A DNA stretch of 64,000 nt from Abelmoschus esculentus (lineage: Eukaryota > Streptophyta > Magnoliopsida > Malvales > Malvaceae). The notes beneath the pieces are model-generated. The model was not told the DNA's origin. It ran no database searches and saw only the letters and a list, made by a program, of their open reading frames with translations. Where the stretch lies: NCBI GenBank assembly GCA_035048815.1, contig JAUCBN010000054.1, forward strand, positions 7,099,001-7,163,000. The letters run 5' to 3'. This document shows positions 34,255 through 46,605 of the stretch, in pieces. Each line of letters starts with the position of its first letter. Positions within the stretch are counted from its first letter, which is position 1. A program made the translations under genes and the position numbers.

Positions 34255-34561
34255 GCTATATCGATGTAATGAAAAAAGGGTATCGAAACAGGACTTAAAT
34301 GTTTCGATACGTCATCGATAACTCGCCCGGTTGCCTGCGTATCAAACCCGTGTTTTGATACAGCCAAGACCTGGTATCGACACCATTTGAAACTGTAAAA
34401 AACCAGTATCGAAACCAAGTTCAAAGTGTACCGATACGCATTTTCATTTTCATACTATCGTTTCGAAACCGGTTCATGTGGTTTCGATGCTTAGGCTATT
34501 TTTCCTAAAACCCGTCATTTTTTGCCTGAGTATTGATACCCTATGAAGAGGTATTGAAACA
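34255..34561. repeat. Cluster of GTATCGAAAC / GTTTCGATAC motifs
   Basis: About eleven variants of the decamer GGTATCGAAAC or its complement occur in 300 bases, for example near 34279, 34303, 34339, 34372, 34403, 34428, 34459, 34479, 34532 and 34549. Spacing is irregular. A related, regular 52-base array is at 57379-57545. Confidence 0.6.
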
Positions 34562-36200
34562 CTCTGTTCAGAAAATGCAGATTACATATGTTTTAAGCCT
34601 TAAACAAGATTCTAAAGTTCTCTAGATGCATATAAGATCCTATAGGCATAAACCACACCTCAAACCAAGTTCACTAGATGCAATATCACCAAAGTACATA
34701 ATCAAAGAACACAAGTTACATAAACATGTTTCATCCAAGAGAACATAGTTTAACATAACTTCCAATATCATAAATAGCAATTCAAAATACTTTAAAACAT
34801 AAAATTATATCAAATATAATATTCAATCCAAAATAACCAATAACACAAAGGTTCACTATCTCATTGCTCTCAACTAATTTAGGTTCGTAACTTTTAAAAT
34901 AACATACTTGAGCTAATAATTATAAAATAAATGGCACGTACGACTCCCTTTATTTTCGCTTAATCCAACACTTAGATCTCTGCATTGCAAGGAAAAAAGA
35001 AAGTTAAGCCCAAGCTTAGTGTAGGAAACACGTAAAACACATTTAAAATAACTTGTAATGCAGCCCATAAAAGCGAACGTTAATTAAAAACAAGTGATGC
35101 TCTAAAAGTAAAATGTATATGATTATTAATGCCACATATAACAACCAGCAAGTGTCCATGTCTCACAAGCCACAAAACCTTTTCAAAGACTTTTTTGAAA
35201 ACCATGCTTATTAAGCACAACCCAAGTCTTACATGCTACCAATAGCAAAGCTCAAACAAAACTCTTATGCAACACATAAACTCATGCAATTCTCTTTGCA
35301 AAGTAATAATTAAAAACACTTGCCTTTTAAGCCATATTGGTATTTGTGATCCAATTAGTATTACCTCTAATCGTTGGGATAATCCACCATGCCAAGAATT
35401 AAGGGGTGGTGTTAGAATTTAGGGCTTAGAGTTAAAATTTAAAGTTTATAGGTTAAAACTTAAATCTTTGATTATATTACCGTTAACATAAACTCTAACC
35501 TCTAAATTCTATCCTTAAACTATAAATTTTAAACACATATGTTTAAAACTTTAAACCTTAGGCGGGAATAGAAAACACATCTGAGTTGGATTGTGTATAT
35601 CCCAAAATAGTATTTGGGCGTGAAAATTATTTTTTTTGCTTGTAAATGGGTTTTGGGTACTAAATTATTAATTTATTTGGGTTAATTTTTTATTTTTTAT
35701 ATTATTTATTTATATTTATTTTAGTCTTATTAGTATATATACAAGTATTCAGACAAAATACGAATATAATATTATATAATAAATATATAAAAAATAATAA
35801 AAGAGATAACTTAAAGAATTCAACTTGAAAAAATTCAAGTAAGCAAGAACCTCTTAATTAGGGTGACAAAGGTTGGGTTTAGTAAGCAAGAACCTTTTAA
35901 TTATGGTATAATTTTGTTTCGATTAAGTTTAGGTTAAAATTGAATTATTTTAGTTCTGGTCTATAATAATTCTGATTTATTGATATCAGGTTGAATATTT
36001 TTAAGTCAGTTCAAGATAAAATCAACCCAATTTTATTTCGGTCAGTATATAATTATATAAAAAAAATATATATTTTTTATCATCTAAATTATTTTTATTT
36101 AAAAAGAAGACTTAAGTTCTTAAATAGGGGTTTGTCTAAAAAAAGCTCAGCTTAAAAAGCCCTTATTTTTTAAGCCATTGGATTAACACGGATAAACCCC
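34562..36200. other. AT-rich intergenic DNA, no gene seen
   Basis: No supportable reading frame, RNA gene or terminal repeats were found in this 1.6 kb. Confidence 0.5.
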
Positions 36201-36379
36201 ACCCGTTTGATTGGGCTGGGATTACTGTAGGTAACCGGTTCCAATGTAAATTAACCGGTTACCCATTTTGTTTAGGTAATTAAAAACAACTCCCCCCCGA
36301 TCGTGCTTTAAGCTTCTTCTTCGCAACCCTAAACTCAAATCACGGTAACCCCAAATTGTTAATGATTTATTTGCTAATC

Positions 36380-36830
36380 TTCTTCCCCAAGAAGCTGCCA
36401 TTATTAGTTCCTCGTGTAAGAACACTCCCGACGTTGAAAGGAAGCCTGAATTTCAGGTAACTTTCATCTCCTTATTTTTTTGAAAATCTTCTAAGTATAG
36501 TTTTTTTTGGTTTAGGGTTAGTTTAGGGTTTCACGTTTTCGGTATAGTATTTGTTTTTTTGATGTTGTTATAATTTCTTTCCCTTCTTCAGTAATGTTCT
36601 TCCTCAATCTTGGTAGAATCTGCCATTGTTAGGGTTTTCGTAACGTTGAAAGAAAGCCCGAATTTCACGTAAATTTCATCTCTTTATTTATTTATTTTTT
36701 TTTTGAAAATCTTCTAAGTAGAGTTTATTTTTCTAGTTTAGGGTTACTTTATGGTTTCACATTTCTGATTGAATGTGGGTATAATGTTTGTTTTTTGCCT
36801 AGTGTTTCTATTTTGAAGCCATATTTGGAA
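36380..36830 (+). repeat. Tandemly duplicated exon-like block
   Basis: Two adjacent units of about 230 bases share, in order, CTTCTTCC..., AGAAGCTGCCATTATTAG or its variant, AACGTTGAAAG, AAGCCTGAATTTCA followed by GTAA, TTTCATCTCC, GAAAATCTTCTAAGTA and TTTAGGGTT. The first unit contains CAG/GTAAC, a good splice donor; in the second it is CACGTAAA. It looks like a duplicated 5' untranslated exon plus intron start of a lost gene. No downstream coding exon is visible before the Athila LTR at 37095. Confidence 0.6.
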
Positions 36831-37094
36831 GATTTGCCAAGTAAATTAGGAATTTAGATGATATGCCATTACTTTGAAGTGTCTGTTCAATGAAGAAAAT
36901 TTGTTATAATTTTTTTGCTTAGTGTTTCTGCTCCTTATTAGTGAAATTATTCCTTTACATACATAAATTTGTAAGTGTCTGTACAATGAAGAAAATTCAA
37001 TTTAAATTTTAATAGAGATGTTCCCGGTAAGAAAAGAAAATGAGATGAAAAAGGAAGTCACTTTAAGATTATAAGAAGTAGGAACTTAGGTCAT

Positions 37095-38427
37095 TGATAA
37101 GTGCTCAACACACTATCACTTTCTACTCCTTTTATCGGCATTTATCACCAAATATTCACCCACTTGAACCAATGCATGTGCTTAATGTGATATATTTAGA
37201 AGTTATACTTAAATAGATAATATTTATAGAAAAAGGCACGTTTTACTACGTTTTCATATCTGTGCAGGAGAACCAGTGTCGCGGCAGAGACAAGGCCGAG
37301 GCAGGACCTGATGCTGAGGCAGCAGTAGGAAGATAGGAAGCAAAGTGATTGGCGATGGAAAGACAAAAATCCAAGGAACGCGTCTGGACTTGAAGCCCAT
37401 GAATCGGAGCTAGCTAGCACAAGGAAAAGCCCAAAGGAAGACCACGCGGGAAAAGCCCCCTTAGCCGAATTCAAACTTGGAAATATATTATTATTATATA
37501 CTTGACTTGTTCCCTACTCCAAGTTGTATTCTACTTAGGAAAGGTTTGCCCTAGGTCTAGCCTATATAAAGACCTAGCCACCCAATGTAATAGATATCGG
37601 AAATACCTAGGGAGAGCCGACTTCTACTCCTGTTTCTTTCCTCTCCATCATGTTCTAAAACCTTCATAGGGTTTAGGTGAAGGTTGTGGACTATTTGTGA
37701 GAGGAGATTGTACTTTATCTTTCATTCAATGCAATAAATATTATCAAGGTTTGCTTATCCTTAGTTATTCGTTGTTCTTGCATTCAAGCCCGGGAGGGAA
37801 GTTTGTAAGTAATCCATTTATCTAAGCTCGGGAGAGCTAGATTCACGAAAGGGGTAAGTACGGTGTTTCAATCGCGAAATACTAACTCGGCCTAGGGATA
37901 GGTTAAGAGTTTCAGCAGCTAAAAGAAGTGTGAGATTGGTTGGTGAGTATAATTGGTTCACGCCGGGAGGTATCATCAAGGACTAGCCATCAACAGCACT
38001 CTGACTTAGGGATAAGCGGAGTCATTCAAGGACACTTTGTCGAACTTTGATAAAGTTTGCCCACGAGCAAGGGATTGCCGCGGCAGACAGCGTTGTCGCT
38101 TGCCAGGCAGTAAACTGCAGTGCTGCCAAGGCAGAGATATGCGATTGCATTGGATAAAGACAAGTCAATCAAGTCCACAATACAATACAACTGGATCCTG
38201 GCCCATCTTTCTCTCTGATATTTCGACCCTTTTATTTTTATTCAATTATTTTAGTTTAATAAATCACACCCTTTTCACTTGTGTTTTTATTTTTCTACAG
38301 AGCAAGAAGAACAAGAAAGCATATTAAGTATACCGGTCCCTAAGGAGACGATAACTCGATAAATACTTATCACTTATTACTTGCGATGTGTCCACTTGCA
38401 CTGAACGCACACTTTTGACACGCGACA
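37095..38427 (+). repeat. 5' LTR of Athila-1
   Basis: 1333 bases, TGATAAGTGCTC start and CACGCGACA end. TATATAAA at 37563-37570 is the likely transcription promoter. Confidence 0.93.
37563..37570 (+). promoter_or_regulatory. TATA box in the Athila-1 5' LTR
   Basis: TATATAAA in the middle of the LTR, conserved in the 3' LTR (44489-44496); expected to mark the U3/R border. Confidence 0.6.
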
Positions 38428-38433
38428 AGTTTT

Positions 38434-38450
38434 TGGCGCCGTTGCCGGGG
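38434..38450 (+). other. Athila primer-binding site
   Basis: TGGCGCCGTTGCCGGGG starts six bases after the LTR. This sequence is characteristic of plant Athila/Tat elements (usually assigned to tRNA-Asp). Confidence 0.85.
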
Positions 38451-38465
38451 ACTGACAACTAAATT

Positions 38466-40361
38466 TTGTTTTCCTTATTTTCTTTTTTCTTTTTCTTTTT
38501 ATTTTTATTTTTATTTTACTTTTGTTTTTCTTGGTGTTTGACCAGGGCCAATCCAACCAACCCCTTATACGAGTTAGATCCTGAGATTGAAAGAACAGGG
38601 TTAAGGTTGAGGAGACAAATCCGAGGAGTCATGGTAGAGGTTCAGGCAGGATAAAACATACCTGCCGGCAATGAAGGTCTACCGCCGCCACCTGGGCCGC
38701 GGCAGCTGACTGTCAGAGATTTCTTGGAGGAGTACTTAAATGGACTAAACCCAGGAGTCGTTATACCCGAGATTGAACCAGCCCATTTTGAACTTAAACC
38801 TGTTATGTTCAACATGTTAAATACAATTGGACAATTTGGTGGGTCTGCAACTGAAGACGCAAGGCAGCATCTCAAATCTTTCATGGAAATCTTTAACTCT
38901 TTCAAAATCCAAGGAGTCCATGAAGATGTCTTGCGGTTAAAGCTATTCCCCTATTCACTGAGGGATAGGGCGAAAGCTTGGTTGAACAACATTCCAGCGG
39001 GATCTATTGGATCCTGGAGTGAACTATGCTGTGATTTTATTACTCGTTTTAATCCTACTAATCTATATGATAGAATTCGTAATGAAATTACTTCTTTCCG
39101 ACAGGCTGAAGACGAACCAATGTACGAGGCATGGGAACGCTACAGAGAGCTATTGCATAAGTGTCCACTGCATGGATTTCCCTTATGGACACAAGTGACA
39201 ATGTTTTACAACGCCACGAATGCCCCGACAAGGATGATGTTAGATGCCTCGGCAAACGGCACACTCTTGGACAAGGCACCCGAGGAAGCTATCGAAATTT
39301 TGAATAAACTCGCAAGGAATGACTTCCAGTTTCCCACATCTAGGCGAGGAGGAGTAAGACGCCAAGCCACGATAAACGAATTAGATTCATCAAGTTCAAT
39401 GGCTGCACAATTGACCTCTCTTACCAAGATGGTGCAAAACCTACAATTACAAAACAATACCCGTGAGGTCAAGGTAATTGATTTATGTTGTGAATTATGT
39501 GGAGGTAACCACAGTTCCGTTGATTGCATGAATCAAGAAACCGGTATGTATGTTGGGAACTACAACCGTAACGATGTGATGTCCAACACGTACAACCCCT
39601 CATGGAAGAGGCATCCAAACTTATCCTGGAGTAACCCAAATAATACCTTAAACCCAATCACCCAACCACCAGGATTTCAGCAGCCAATGTCGCAACAGCA
39701 AGTCCAACAACCGATGCCGCAGCAGCAGATGCAGCAGCAACCGGTCAATTCATTGGAAAACACATTAAAGGCCTTCATGATGAAAACCGAGTCATACATG
39801 GCGGAAAATAGTAATTTCATCAAGAGGACCGACGCCTTCATGAATAGGACTGAGATGAGGCTACAAAATCAAGAAGCGGCCATAAAAACTCTAGAAACTC
39901 AGGTTGGGCAGTTTGCTCAATGTATAAACACTAGACCACAAGGAGGCCTACCTAGCAATACTGAGGTTGCTAAGGTACTAAGCCATGAAAAGTGTAAGGC
40001 AATCACTACCAGGAGTGGTCTACAGTTGAAAGAGAAGATCCCAGAGAATCGAACCCAACCGGCGGATCAATCAAGAGAAGAGGCTGAGCAAACCGAGACT
40101 GACAACACTGCCCCGGCAGCAAGCACTATAGCGCCTGAGCAGTCTGCCGAGGCAGCAAAAATTCCAGTGGTGCCAGGTATACGATTCCAAACTAAAGAAA
40201 CCCTGGAAGAGATGAGACAACCACCACCTTTCCCGCAAAGGTTGAAGAAACAAAAACAGGATCAACAGTTCAAGAAGTTCCTCGATATCCTGAAGCAAGT
40301 CCACATCAACATACCATTCGTTGAGGCCATTGAACAAATGCCCAACTATGCAAGTTCTTAA
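38466..40361 (+). pseudogene. Athila-1 gag
   Basis: Gag builds the particle. A leader frame with a run of phenylalanine and leucine codons (38466-38540) runs into YELDPEIERTGLRLRRQ, a TAA at 38652-38654, and then a long open frame to 40361. The capsid domain (DARQHLKSFMEI, AWLNNIPAGSI, FNPTNLYDRIRNEI, AWERYRELL) occupies about 38840-39300. A CCHC-like knuckle (CELCGGNHSSVDC) follows near 39490-39530, then a glutamine-rich segment and LETQVGQFAQ. The frame ends at 40361 because of a one-base change in register just before the protease region. Apart from the N-terminal stop it is well preserved: 545 codons are open. Confidence 0.9.
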
Positions 40362-41080
40362 AGGATATGGTATCAAAGAGAAAACGAATAGGTGAGTTTG
40401 AGACAGTGGCTGCCACAGAGGGATGCATGGCAATACTACATAACCGCATGCCACCAAAGTTAAAAAAATCCTGGTTGCTTTACTATACCTTGTGCAATAG
40501 GAAAGAGTTATGAAGGAAAGGCCCTATGCGACCTTGGAACAAGTATAAACCTCATGCCTAAATCAATCTTCCAAAGCTTGGAATTGGAAGGTCGAAGCCT
40601 ACAACAGTGATGCTCCAACTCGCGGATAGATCCTATGTGCAACCTGAAGGAAAAATCGAGGACATACTGGTAAGAGTTGACAAGTTTATTTTTCCTGTCG
40701 ACTTCCTTGTCCTTGATTGTGAAGCAGATGACAACGCATCGATCATCCTTGGGAGACCCTTCCTAACAACTGGACGTACATTGATTGACGTGGAAAAAGG
40801 AGAATTGACTATGCGGGTCAATGACCAACAAGTCAAACTCAACGCATTCCACAACTTACAGAGGTATGACGATCCAGAGGAATGCAAAGCCATCCGCACA
40901 GTAGACAATAAGATATCCTGCTTGGGCAGTCTGCTCGGCAAGATATTCGGCAAAAAAATCAAGCCCAAGACGGATGGACAGACAACACCAAGGAGCGGCC
41001 CACACCCGATACAAAATTTGGGCCTAAGGGAGAAAATAATTTTTGGAGATGCATTCGCATGCTCTCCACCAGTAACCTAG
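40362..41080 (+). pseudogene. Athila-1 aspartic protease, frameshifted
   Basis: The retroviral-type protease active site reads ALCDLGTSINLMP (aspartate codon 40530-40532). The flap/C-terminal part reads ASIILGRPFLTTGRTLIDV near 40735-40785. The pieces lie in different frames: the region after gag (KRKRIGEFETVAATEG) is in one, the active site in another and 40607-41080 in a third, so at least three register changes are present. The sequence ends in TAG at 41078-41080 with no RT behind it. Confidence 0.82.
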
Positions 41081-41395
41081 CCTCTCCCTTTCACTTTAAA
41101 TATTATATTAGGGTTAATATTTTATTATTTTTGCTAATTATTTTTCGCTTTCAGTATTTTTTTGTGTGTGCGTTTAATTTTTATTCAGGAATAAAAAGCA
41201 AAAGATAAGGGAAAAATAGTTCACAACAGGAACTCTGCCGAGGCAATACAATAGTGTCAGAGCCGCAGCAGTCCCAACGGGCAGAAAAGTGTAACGGCTA
41301 GTCTGTCGAGATCCCTGCCGCGGCAGAAAAGAAAACGGCAGAAGAAGGAAACGGTTACAACGGCTAGTGATTTCAACGGTCACAAGGCCAAGGCC

Positions 41396-41403
41396 TATAT
41401 AAG
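41396..41403 (+). promoter_or_regulatory. Putative internal TATA box before the envelope-position ORF
   Basis: TATATAAG lies about 155 bases before the ATG at 41558 and is followed by a pyrimidine-rich CACTCTTACTTTCTTGC stretch that resembles a plant initiator and leader. It could drive a separate transcript for the third ORF. No experimental support. Confidence 0.4.
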
Positions 41404-41554
41404 AAACTCCTTCCTCTTGAACTATTCACTCTTACTTTCTTGCTTTCTTTAGTCTTCTTAAAAATCCCTCTCTCAATTACTCTCTGCCTACTAATCCTTT
41501 CTAATTCTTCAGATTCTCTTCAAGAAAACCTCCAAGAACTTAAATCTCTCTTTC

Positions 41555-43093
41555 TTGATGGCAACCTACAAAAGATTCGCCCCAGCCAACGTGGAGGAAC
41601 GATTCAATCGATCTTTCATCACAAGGCAACTATGGGAAGAACAAGGGTTCCAGCACGCGGACGAAGAGAATTATGGTATCGAACGATACTTGTTCAACAG
41701 AATCAAGTACCAAAATTGGGAAGTATTCTGTTTACAACCTGCCCAGGCAAACGCCACAATCGTATGAGAGTTCTACGCTCATGGGCCCAGCAAAGACTCT
41801 CTCTTTGTTCACTACCGCGGCAGGCCAGTGCAACTCGATGCTGAGACGATCAACAGCTTCTACGGCCTCACCCCGGACAGTGATCTCCATGCTGACTTCT
41901 TGGAAGATATCACTGCCGAGGACTATGAACTTATCAAAGATGATCTTTGTTACGCAAACACTCCATGGGAAACCGGTACCCATCGGGATTCCGTAACAAG
42001 ACAAAGTTTGAAGCCGGAGGCCAAGATGTGGAACACCTTCGTCAAACGACGCCTCATCTCAACATCACATAATAGCACGGTGGATCGCAAGAGATTGGTG
42101 CTTATCCAATCCATCATCAACAAAAGGACCATCAACGTTGGAGAAATTATCCTACAGGAGATTCAAGAGTGCGGTAAGAAAGATCGAGGACCATTGTATT
42201 TCCCTTGCTTGATTACGGGTTTATGTGTTTCTGCAGGTGTACCCATTGAAGAAACCGATGAATACACACCCCCAAGAAGAGGATGGACCAGGGAATTCTG
42301 CCACAAAGTCATGCAGATCACACAAGCAGAACCTGTCCAGGCAACACCGCAACAGTCCACTACCGATACTGCCGTCGGGGCCTAGTACACGGCAGATATG
42401 CCTGGTACTGCCCACACCTCTGCCGCAGCAGACCCGTATCAAGAAATCTTGCAGCGCATGGCCGCGATGGATCTTCGACAACAATGGTACATGGAATATC
42501 AACGGGACTTCAATGGAACGCTCGCCCAAATGATGATGCACGCATTTCCGGACCAAGGCGTACAATTCCCGGAGTTCCCAAGAAACATGTTCGTTACTGC
42601 CGCACCCTACACCGAGACTACACCAGCCCCAGGAGGACCACGATCGTTCTTCCATCCGGACCCTCAGCCCCAATACCAAGCTGCTAGACCATCTAGGCCA
42701 GCAGATTCTGCCGTAGCCTCATCTGTCAGTCGAAGGCCATCCAAGCGGATAGTCGTTTTCAGCACTCCACCAAGATCGCCAATTATCATGGGCAGTCTAT
42801 CCGCCGAGATAGATGCTTATGTACACCAAGGCTCTACTGCCGCCGGCCCAAGCACACACCACACAGGAGGAGAAACTGCGATGGGAGGAGGAACGGACGT
42901 AATGATAACCGAAGAGATGGCGGATGTTGAAGAAGAAGAAGAAGTAGAAGCCCCGATGCATAGGACCCCACCCACTCGAGTCCAGCTGCCAAGGCAAGCA
43001 AAGGCGCAACCATCGCCCTCCCCAAGGACAAAGCACATGGCATCTAGGCAACGAAGAAAAATTGTTACGAGCAGCTCTTCGGAGTCACTATAA
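41555..43093 (+). pseudogene. Athila-1 envelope-position ORF (putative plant transposon protein domain)
   Basis: Athila elements carry an ORF after pol whose product is sometimes called envelope-like; function is unproven. Here a single frame runs from ATG 41558 to TAA 43091-43093, broken by TGA at 41765-41767 and TAG at 42383-42385. The N-terminal half contains GRPVQLDAETINSFYGL, ITAEDYELIKDDL and KMWNTFVKRRLISTS, the pattern of the 'putative plant transposon protein' domain. The C-terminal part is disordered, proline- and glutamine-rich, with an acidic EEEEEVEAP run. I see no signal peptide or membrane segment. The ORF at 58434 is a distant relative. Confidence 0.78.
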
Positions 43094-44008
43094 AATTCTT
43101 TGTCCTTTATTTCAATATTCAATTGCTTTTACTATCTTTCCTTGCTGCATATAATTCATATTCTGTTTTGCCGTTTATTCCTTCCAAATATAAAAGCATT
43201 GAGGACAATGCTTGGTTTGAGTTTGGGGGTGCAGATTTACTGCCAAGGTAGTAATCTACTGCCGCGGCCTTGCCAAAAAGGGAGTATTCTAGTGATTTTT
43301 TTTTAATTTTTATGCTCCTCGCCTTACTTGAATTAACTGCCTACACTCTTGCACTGCTCATCATCAGTATTGCCTTAGTTTATTCTTTAAGGCTATAGAA
43401 ATCTTTCTCCTTACCATGTTTAGGTTCTTTTAAGAGGGCATAACCTTAGGATGCTTAAGGATAAAAACTTAGAAGCTTACTATAGGAAGAACTTTAAACA
43501 CTTTTGGGACTTGTGGATTATAGGAATTCTTTTAATGAACTTAGGTGATAAAGACTTAGATTTTTGGAAAAGTAACTAGAGGTGCCTACCACCGGCTCTA
43601 GAAAATCTCTTCTTCATACTAGAGGTGCCCGAAATTGGCTCTAGTATGTATTAAGGAATATAAAGAAAAGAAAAAGACAAAAAGATTTTTAGTGAAAACA
43701 CAAGTCTTTGAGGTGCCCGAAACCGGCTCAAGATTTGGGGTTTGAAAAAGAAGAGAACACTTAAACCAATGTCTATTTGTCTTGAACTTAGAGTTTATCT
43801 AAGAAAGCCTTTAATCAACTTGTCCAAAAAAATGCACACACTCACAAACCTATAGTTTGTTTCTAGGTAAATTCTTAGGTAGCCGAATGGTCAAAGCTTA
43901 AAGACAGGCCTAGCTATGGTGGGGAGAATAGATGGACATGTAAGACCAAGAGAGAGTAAAGTTCGGCAAATTGATGGTTTGCATTCCTTGAGGACAAGCA
44001 ATAGTTCG
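43094..44008 (+). other. Athila-1 3' untranslated region with three hairpins
   Basis: There is no coding frame. Three copies of GAGGTGCC...GGCTC flanked by pairing arms form predicted hairpins at 43576-43601, 43615-43648 and 43703-43736. GTTTGGGGGTG-type purine tracts lie near 43220 and at the 3' LTR. Confidence 0.65.
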
Positions 44009-44020
44009 AGTTTGGGGGTG

Positions 44021-45353
44021 TGATAAGTGCTCAACACACTATCACTTTCTACTCCTTTTATCGGCATTTATCACCAAATATTCAACCATCTGAACCAATG
44101 CATGTGCTTAATGTGATATATTTAGAAGTTATACTTAAATAGATAATATTTATAGAAAAAGGCACGTTTTACTGCGTTTTCATATCTGTGCAGGAGAACC
44201 AGTGCCGCGACAGAGACAAGGCCGAGGCAGGACCTGATGCCGAGGCAGCAGTAGGAAGATAGGAAGCAAAGTGATAGACGATGGAAAGACAAAAATCCAA
44301 GGAACGCGTCTGGACTTGAAGCCCATGAATCGGAGCTGGCTAGCACAAGGAAAAGCCCAAAGGAAGACCACGCGGGAAAAGCCCCCTTAGCCGAATTCAA
44401 ACTTGGAAATATATTATTATTATATACTTGACTTGTTCCCTACTCCAAGTTGTATTCTACTTAGGAAAGGTTTGCCCTAGGTCTAGCCTATATAAAGACC
44501 TAGCCACCCAATGTAATAGATATCGGAAATACCTAGGGAGAGCCGACTTCTACTCTTGTTTCTTTCCTCTCCATCATGTTCTAAAACCTTCATAGGGTTT
44601 AGGTGAAGGTTGTGGACTATTTGTGAGAGGAGATTGTACTTTATCTTTCATTTAATGCAATAAATATTATCAAGGTTTGCTTATCCTTAGTTATTCGTTG
44701 TTCTTGCATTCAAGCCCGGGAGGAAAGTTTGTAAGTGATCCATTTATCTAAGCTCGGGAGAGCTAGATTCACGAAAGGGGTAAGTACGGTGTTTCAATCG
44801 CGAAATACTAACTCGGCCTAGGGATAGGTTAAGAGTTTCAGCGGCTAAAAGAAGTGTGAGATTGGTTGGTGAGTATAATTGGTTCACGCCGGGAGGTATC
44901 ATCAAGGACTAGTCATCAACAGCACTATGACTTAGGGATAAGCGGAGTCATTCAAGGACACTTTGCCAAACTTTGATAAAGTCTGCCCACGAGCAAGGGA
45001 TTGCCGCGGCAGACAGCGTTGTCGCTGCCCAGGCAGTAAACTACAGTGCTGCCAAGGCAGAGATATGCAATTGCATTGGATAAAGACAAGTCAATCAAGT
45101 CCACAATACAATACAACTGGATCCTGGCCCATCTTTCTCTCTGATATTTCGATCCTTTTATTTTTATTCAATTATTTTAGTTTAATAAATCACACCCTTT
45201 TCACTTGTGTTTTTATTTTTCTACAGAGCAAGAAGATAAAAAAAGCATATTAAGTATACCGGTCCCTGAGGAGACGATAACTCGATAAATACTTATCACT
45301 TATTACTTGCGATGTGTCCACTTGCACTGAACGCATACTTTTGACACGCGACA
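44021..45353 (+). repeat. 3' LTR of Athila-1
   Basis: 1333 bases, same ends, TATATAAA at 44489-44496, preceded by the purine-rich AGTTTGGGGGTG (44009-44020). Confidence 0.93.
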
Positions 45354-45358
45354 GTCAT

Positions 45359-46605
45359 TCAAAACATCCAGTCAATTATTAACTGCTTGCTTTATTGGCT
45401 ACCGAGAAATGGAAGAAAACAGGAGTAACAAACTAATAATTTCGTATAAAAGATTATAAATTTGTTTGGTATATGACAAATAATAGACACTACCACTTAT
45501 GGCATACATATGCCTTTTATCAGCAATACTGATCTCACAACTTAATCAGTGACTTTTGTCAAATTTAAAGGGTTTTGGGAATAAGCGTTACAGAGCTAAG
45601 TTTTTAGAAAGATGTTGAAAAATAAATAGCTCAAGCTTCAGTAAACTCTTCTTTAAAACTGATGGCCTTTCTAACAAAAGTCCAATATCTAATCTTAAGA
45701 TTTGGTAATAACTCAAATACCATTGTTTCTAATTGGAAATTTTGATCCTTCTATAAGGGAACTAGTTGGCCAACTTGCATGTGTTGCAGCCATATTTTAG
45801 TCCACTACGTCAAGTTAGAATAGTCTACTGAATTTCGTCCACAGTAATTCAACTTATATGATAGAGCATAGGCAAATGAAATCATGGTTCATACTAAATG
45901 ATTGTCCTTGGTTAAACCCTTGTGTATATGTTGAGTTCTACTACAAAGCCAAGGTAGAATAATCTACTGCATTTAATAGGTCTAAAAATATGAATTCCAG
46001 TAGTTACACTTGTTTCGTCTGTTCTAGAATGTGATTTTTCTTTAGAAAAATAGATTTCCAGGTAAAGTTTAAGCATATTGCCTGTGTAAGTTGAGACTTG
46101 TATGAGTAATTTAACTTCTTGATCTTTCAATTTTCATTTAAGTTACAAAGTTTTAATTTATTCAAATTACATCATTTAATTATATTATTAATAAATTCAC
46201 TTATATTAACGTCATTACATTATTATAATCTTTTATATGTGAATTTTAATTCTATTATTGCTTGCGTTCTCCCGTTATAATATAGTAGAGTAACAATATT
46301 CCTTGACTTATGATTAAATTATTTGAAATTGAATTCACAAGTTTAACCAACGAAAAATTAAATAGAGCATCGTGGCGAGGGAGATGTAGATAGTGTAGAG
46401 GAGGCACTAAAAATCTTAACACAATATTTTCAGTTCTAGTAAGTTAACTTTGAATGCACATGACATCTTTGAGATTATTATTTGCTTAGTGTATTTTTTT
46501 ATGTACTCTAACTCTAAAATTATTCTTATATAGTATCAGTGAATGTTCACGACTCAAAGATGAGAAGAAAATCAACAATGATGTAAGTGAGAGAAAATGA
46601 ATACG
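45359..46605. other. Intergenic DNA between two Athila elements, no gene recognised
   Basis: Mixed A/T-rich sequence without a supportable frame. It may hold the upstream exon of the Ulp1-like gene at 49401, which has a splice acceptor just before its first visible ATG, but I cannot identify one. Confidence 0.5.

Larger units (their letters stand above)
37095..45353 (+). mobile_element. Athila-type element lacking RT and integrase (Athila-1)
   Basis: LTRs of 1333 bases each (37095-38427 and 44021-45353) are flanked by the perfect duplication GTCAT (37090-37094 and 45354-45358). The primer site TGGCGCCGTTGCCGGGG (38434-38450) is the form typical of Athila. The 5.6-kb interior encodes Gag, a broken protease and an envelope-position ORF, but nothing resembling RT, RNase H or integrase lies between protease (ends 41080) and that ORF (starts 41555). 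Athila elements are usually over 10 kb, so this is a deletion derivative that must have used proteins in trans. The LTRs differ at roughly 30 positions by eye (about 2-2.5%). Confidence 0.92.

Noticed and set aside
37196..37474. A 92-codon minus-strand frame present in both Athila-1 LTRs (also 44122-44400)
   Set aside because: It is an antisense frame within the LTR promoter region; its conservation is explained by LTR identity.
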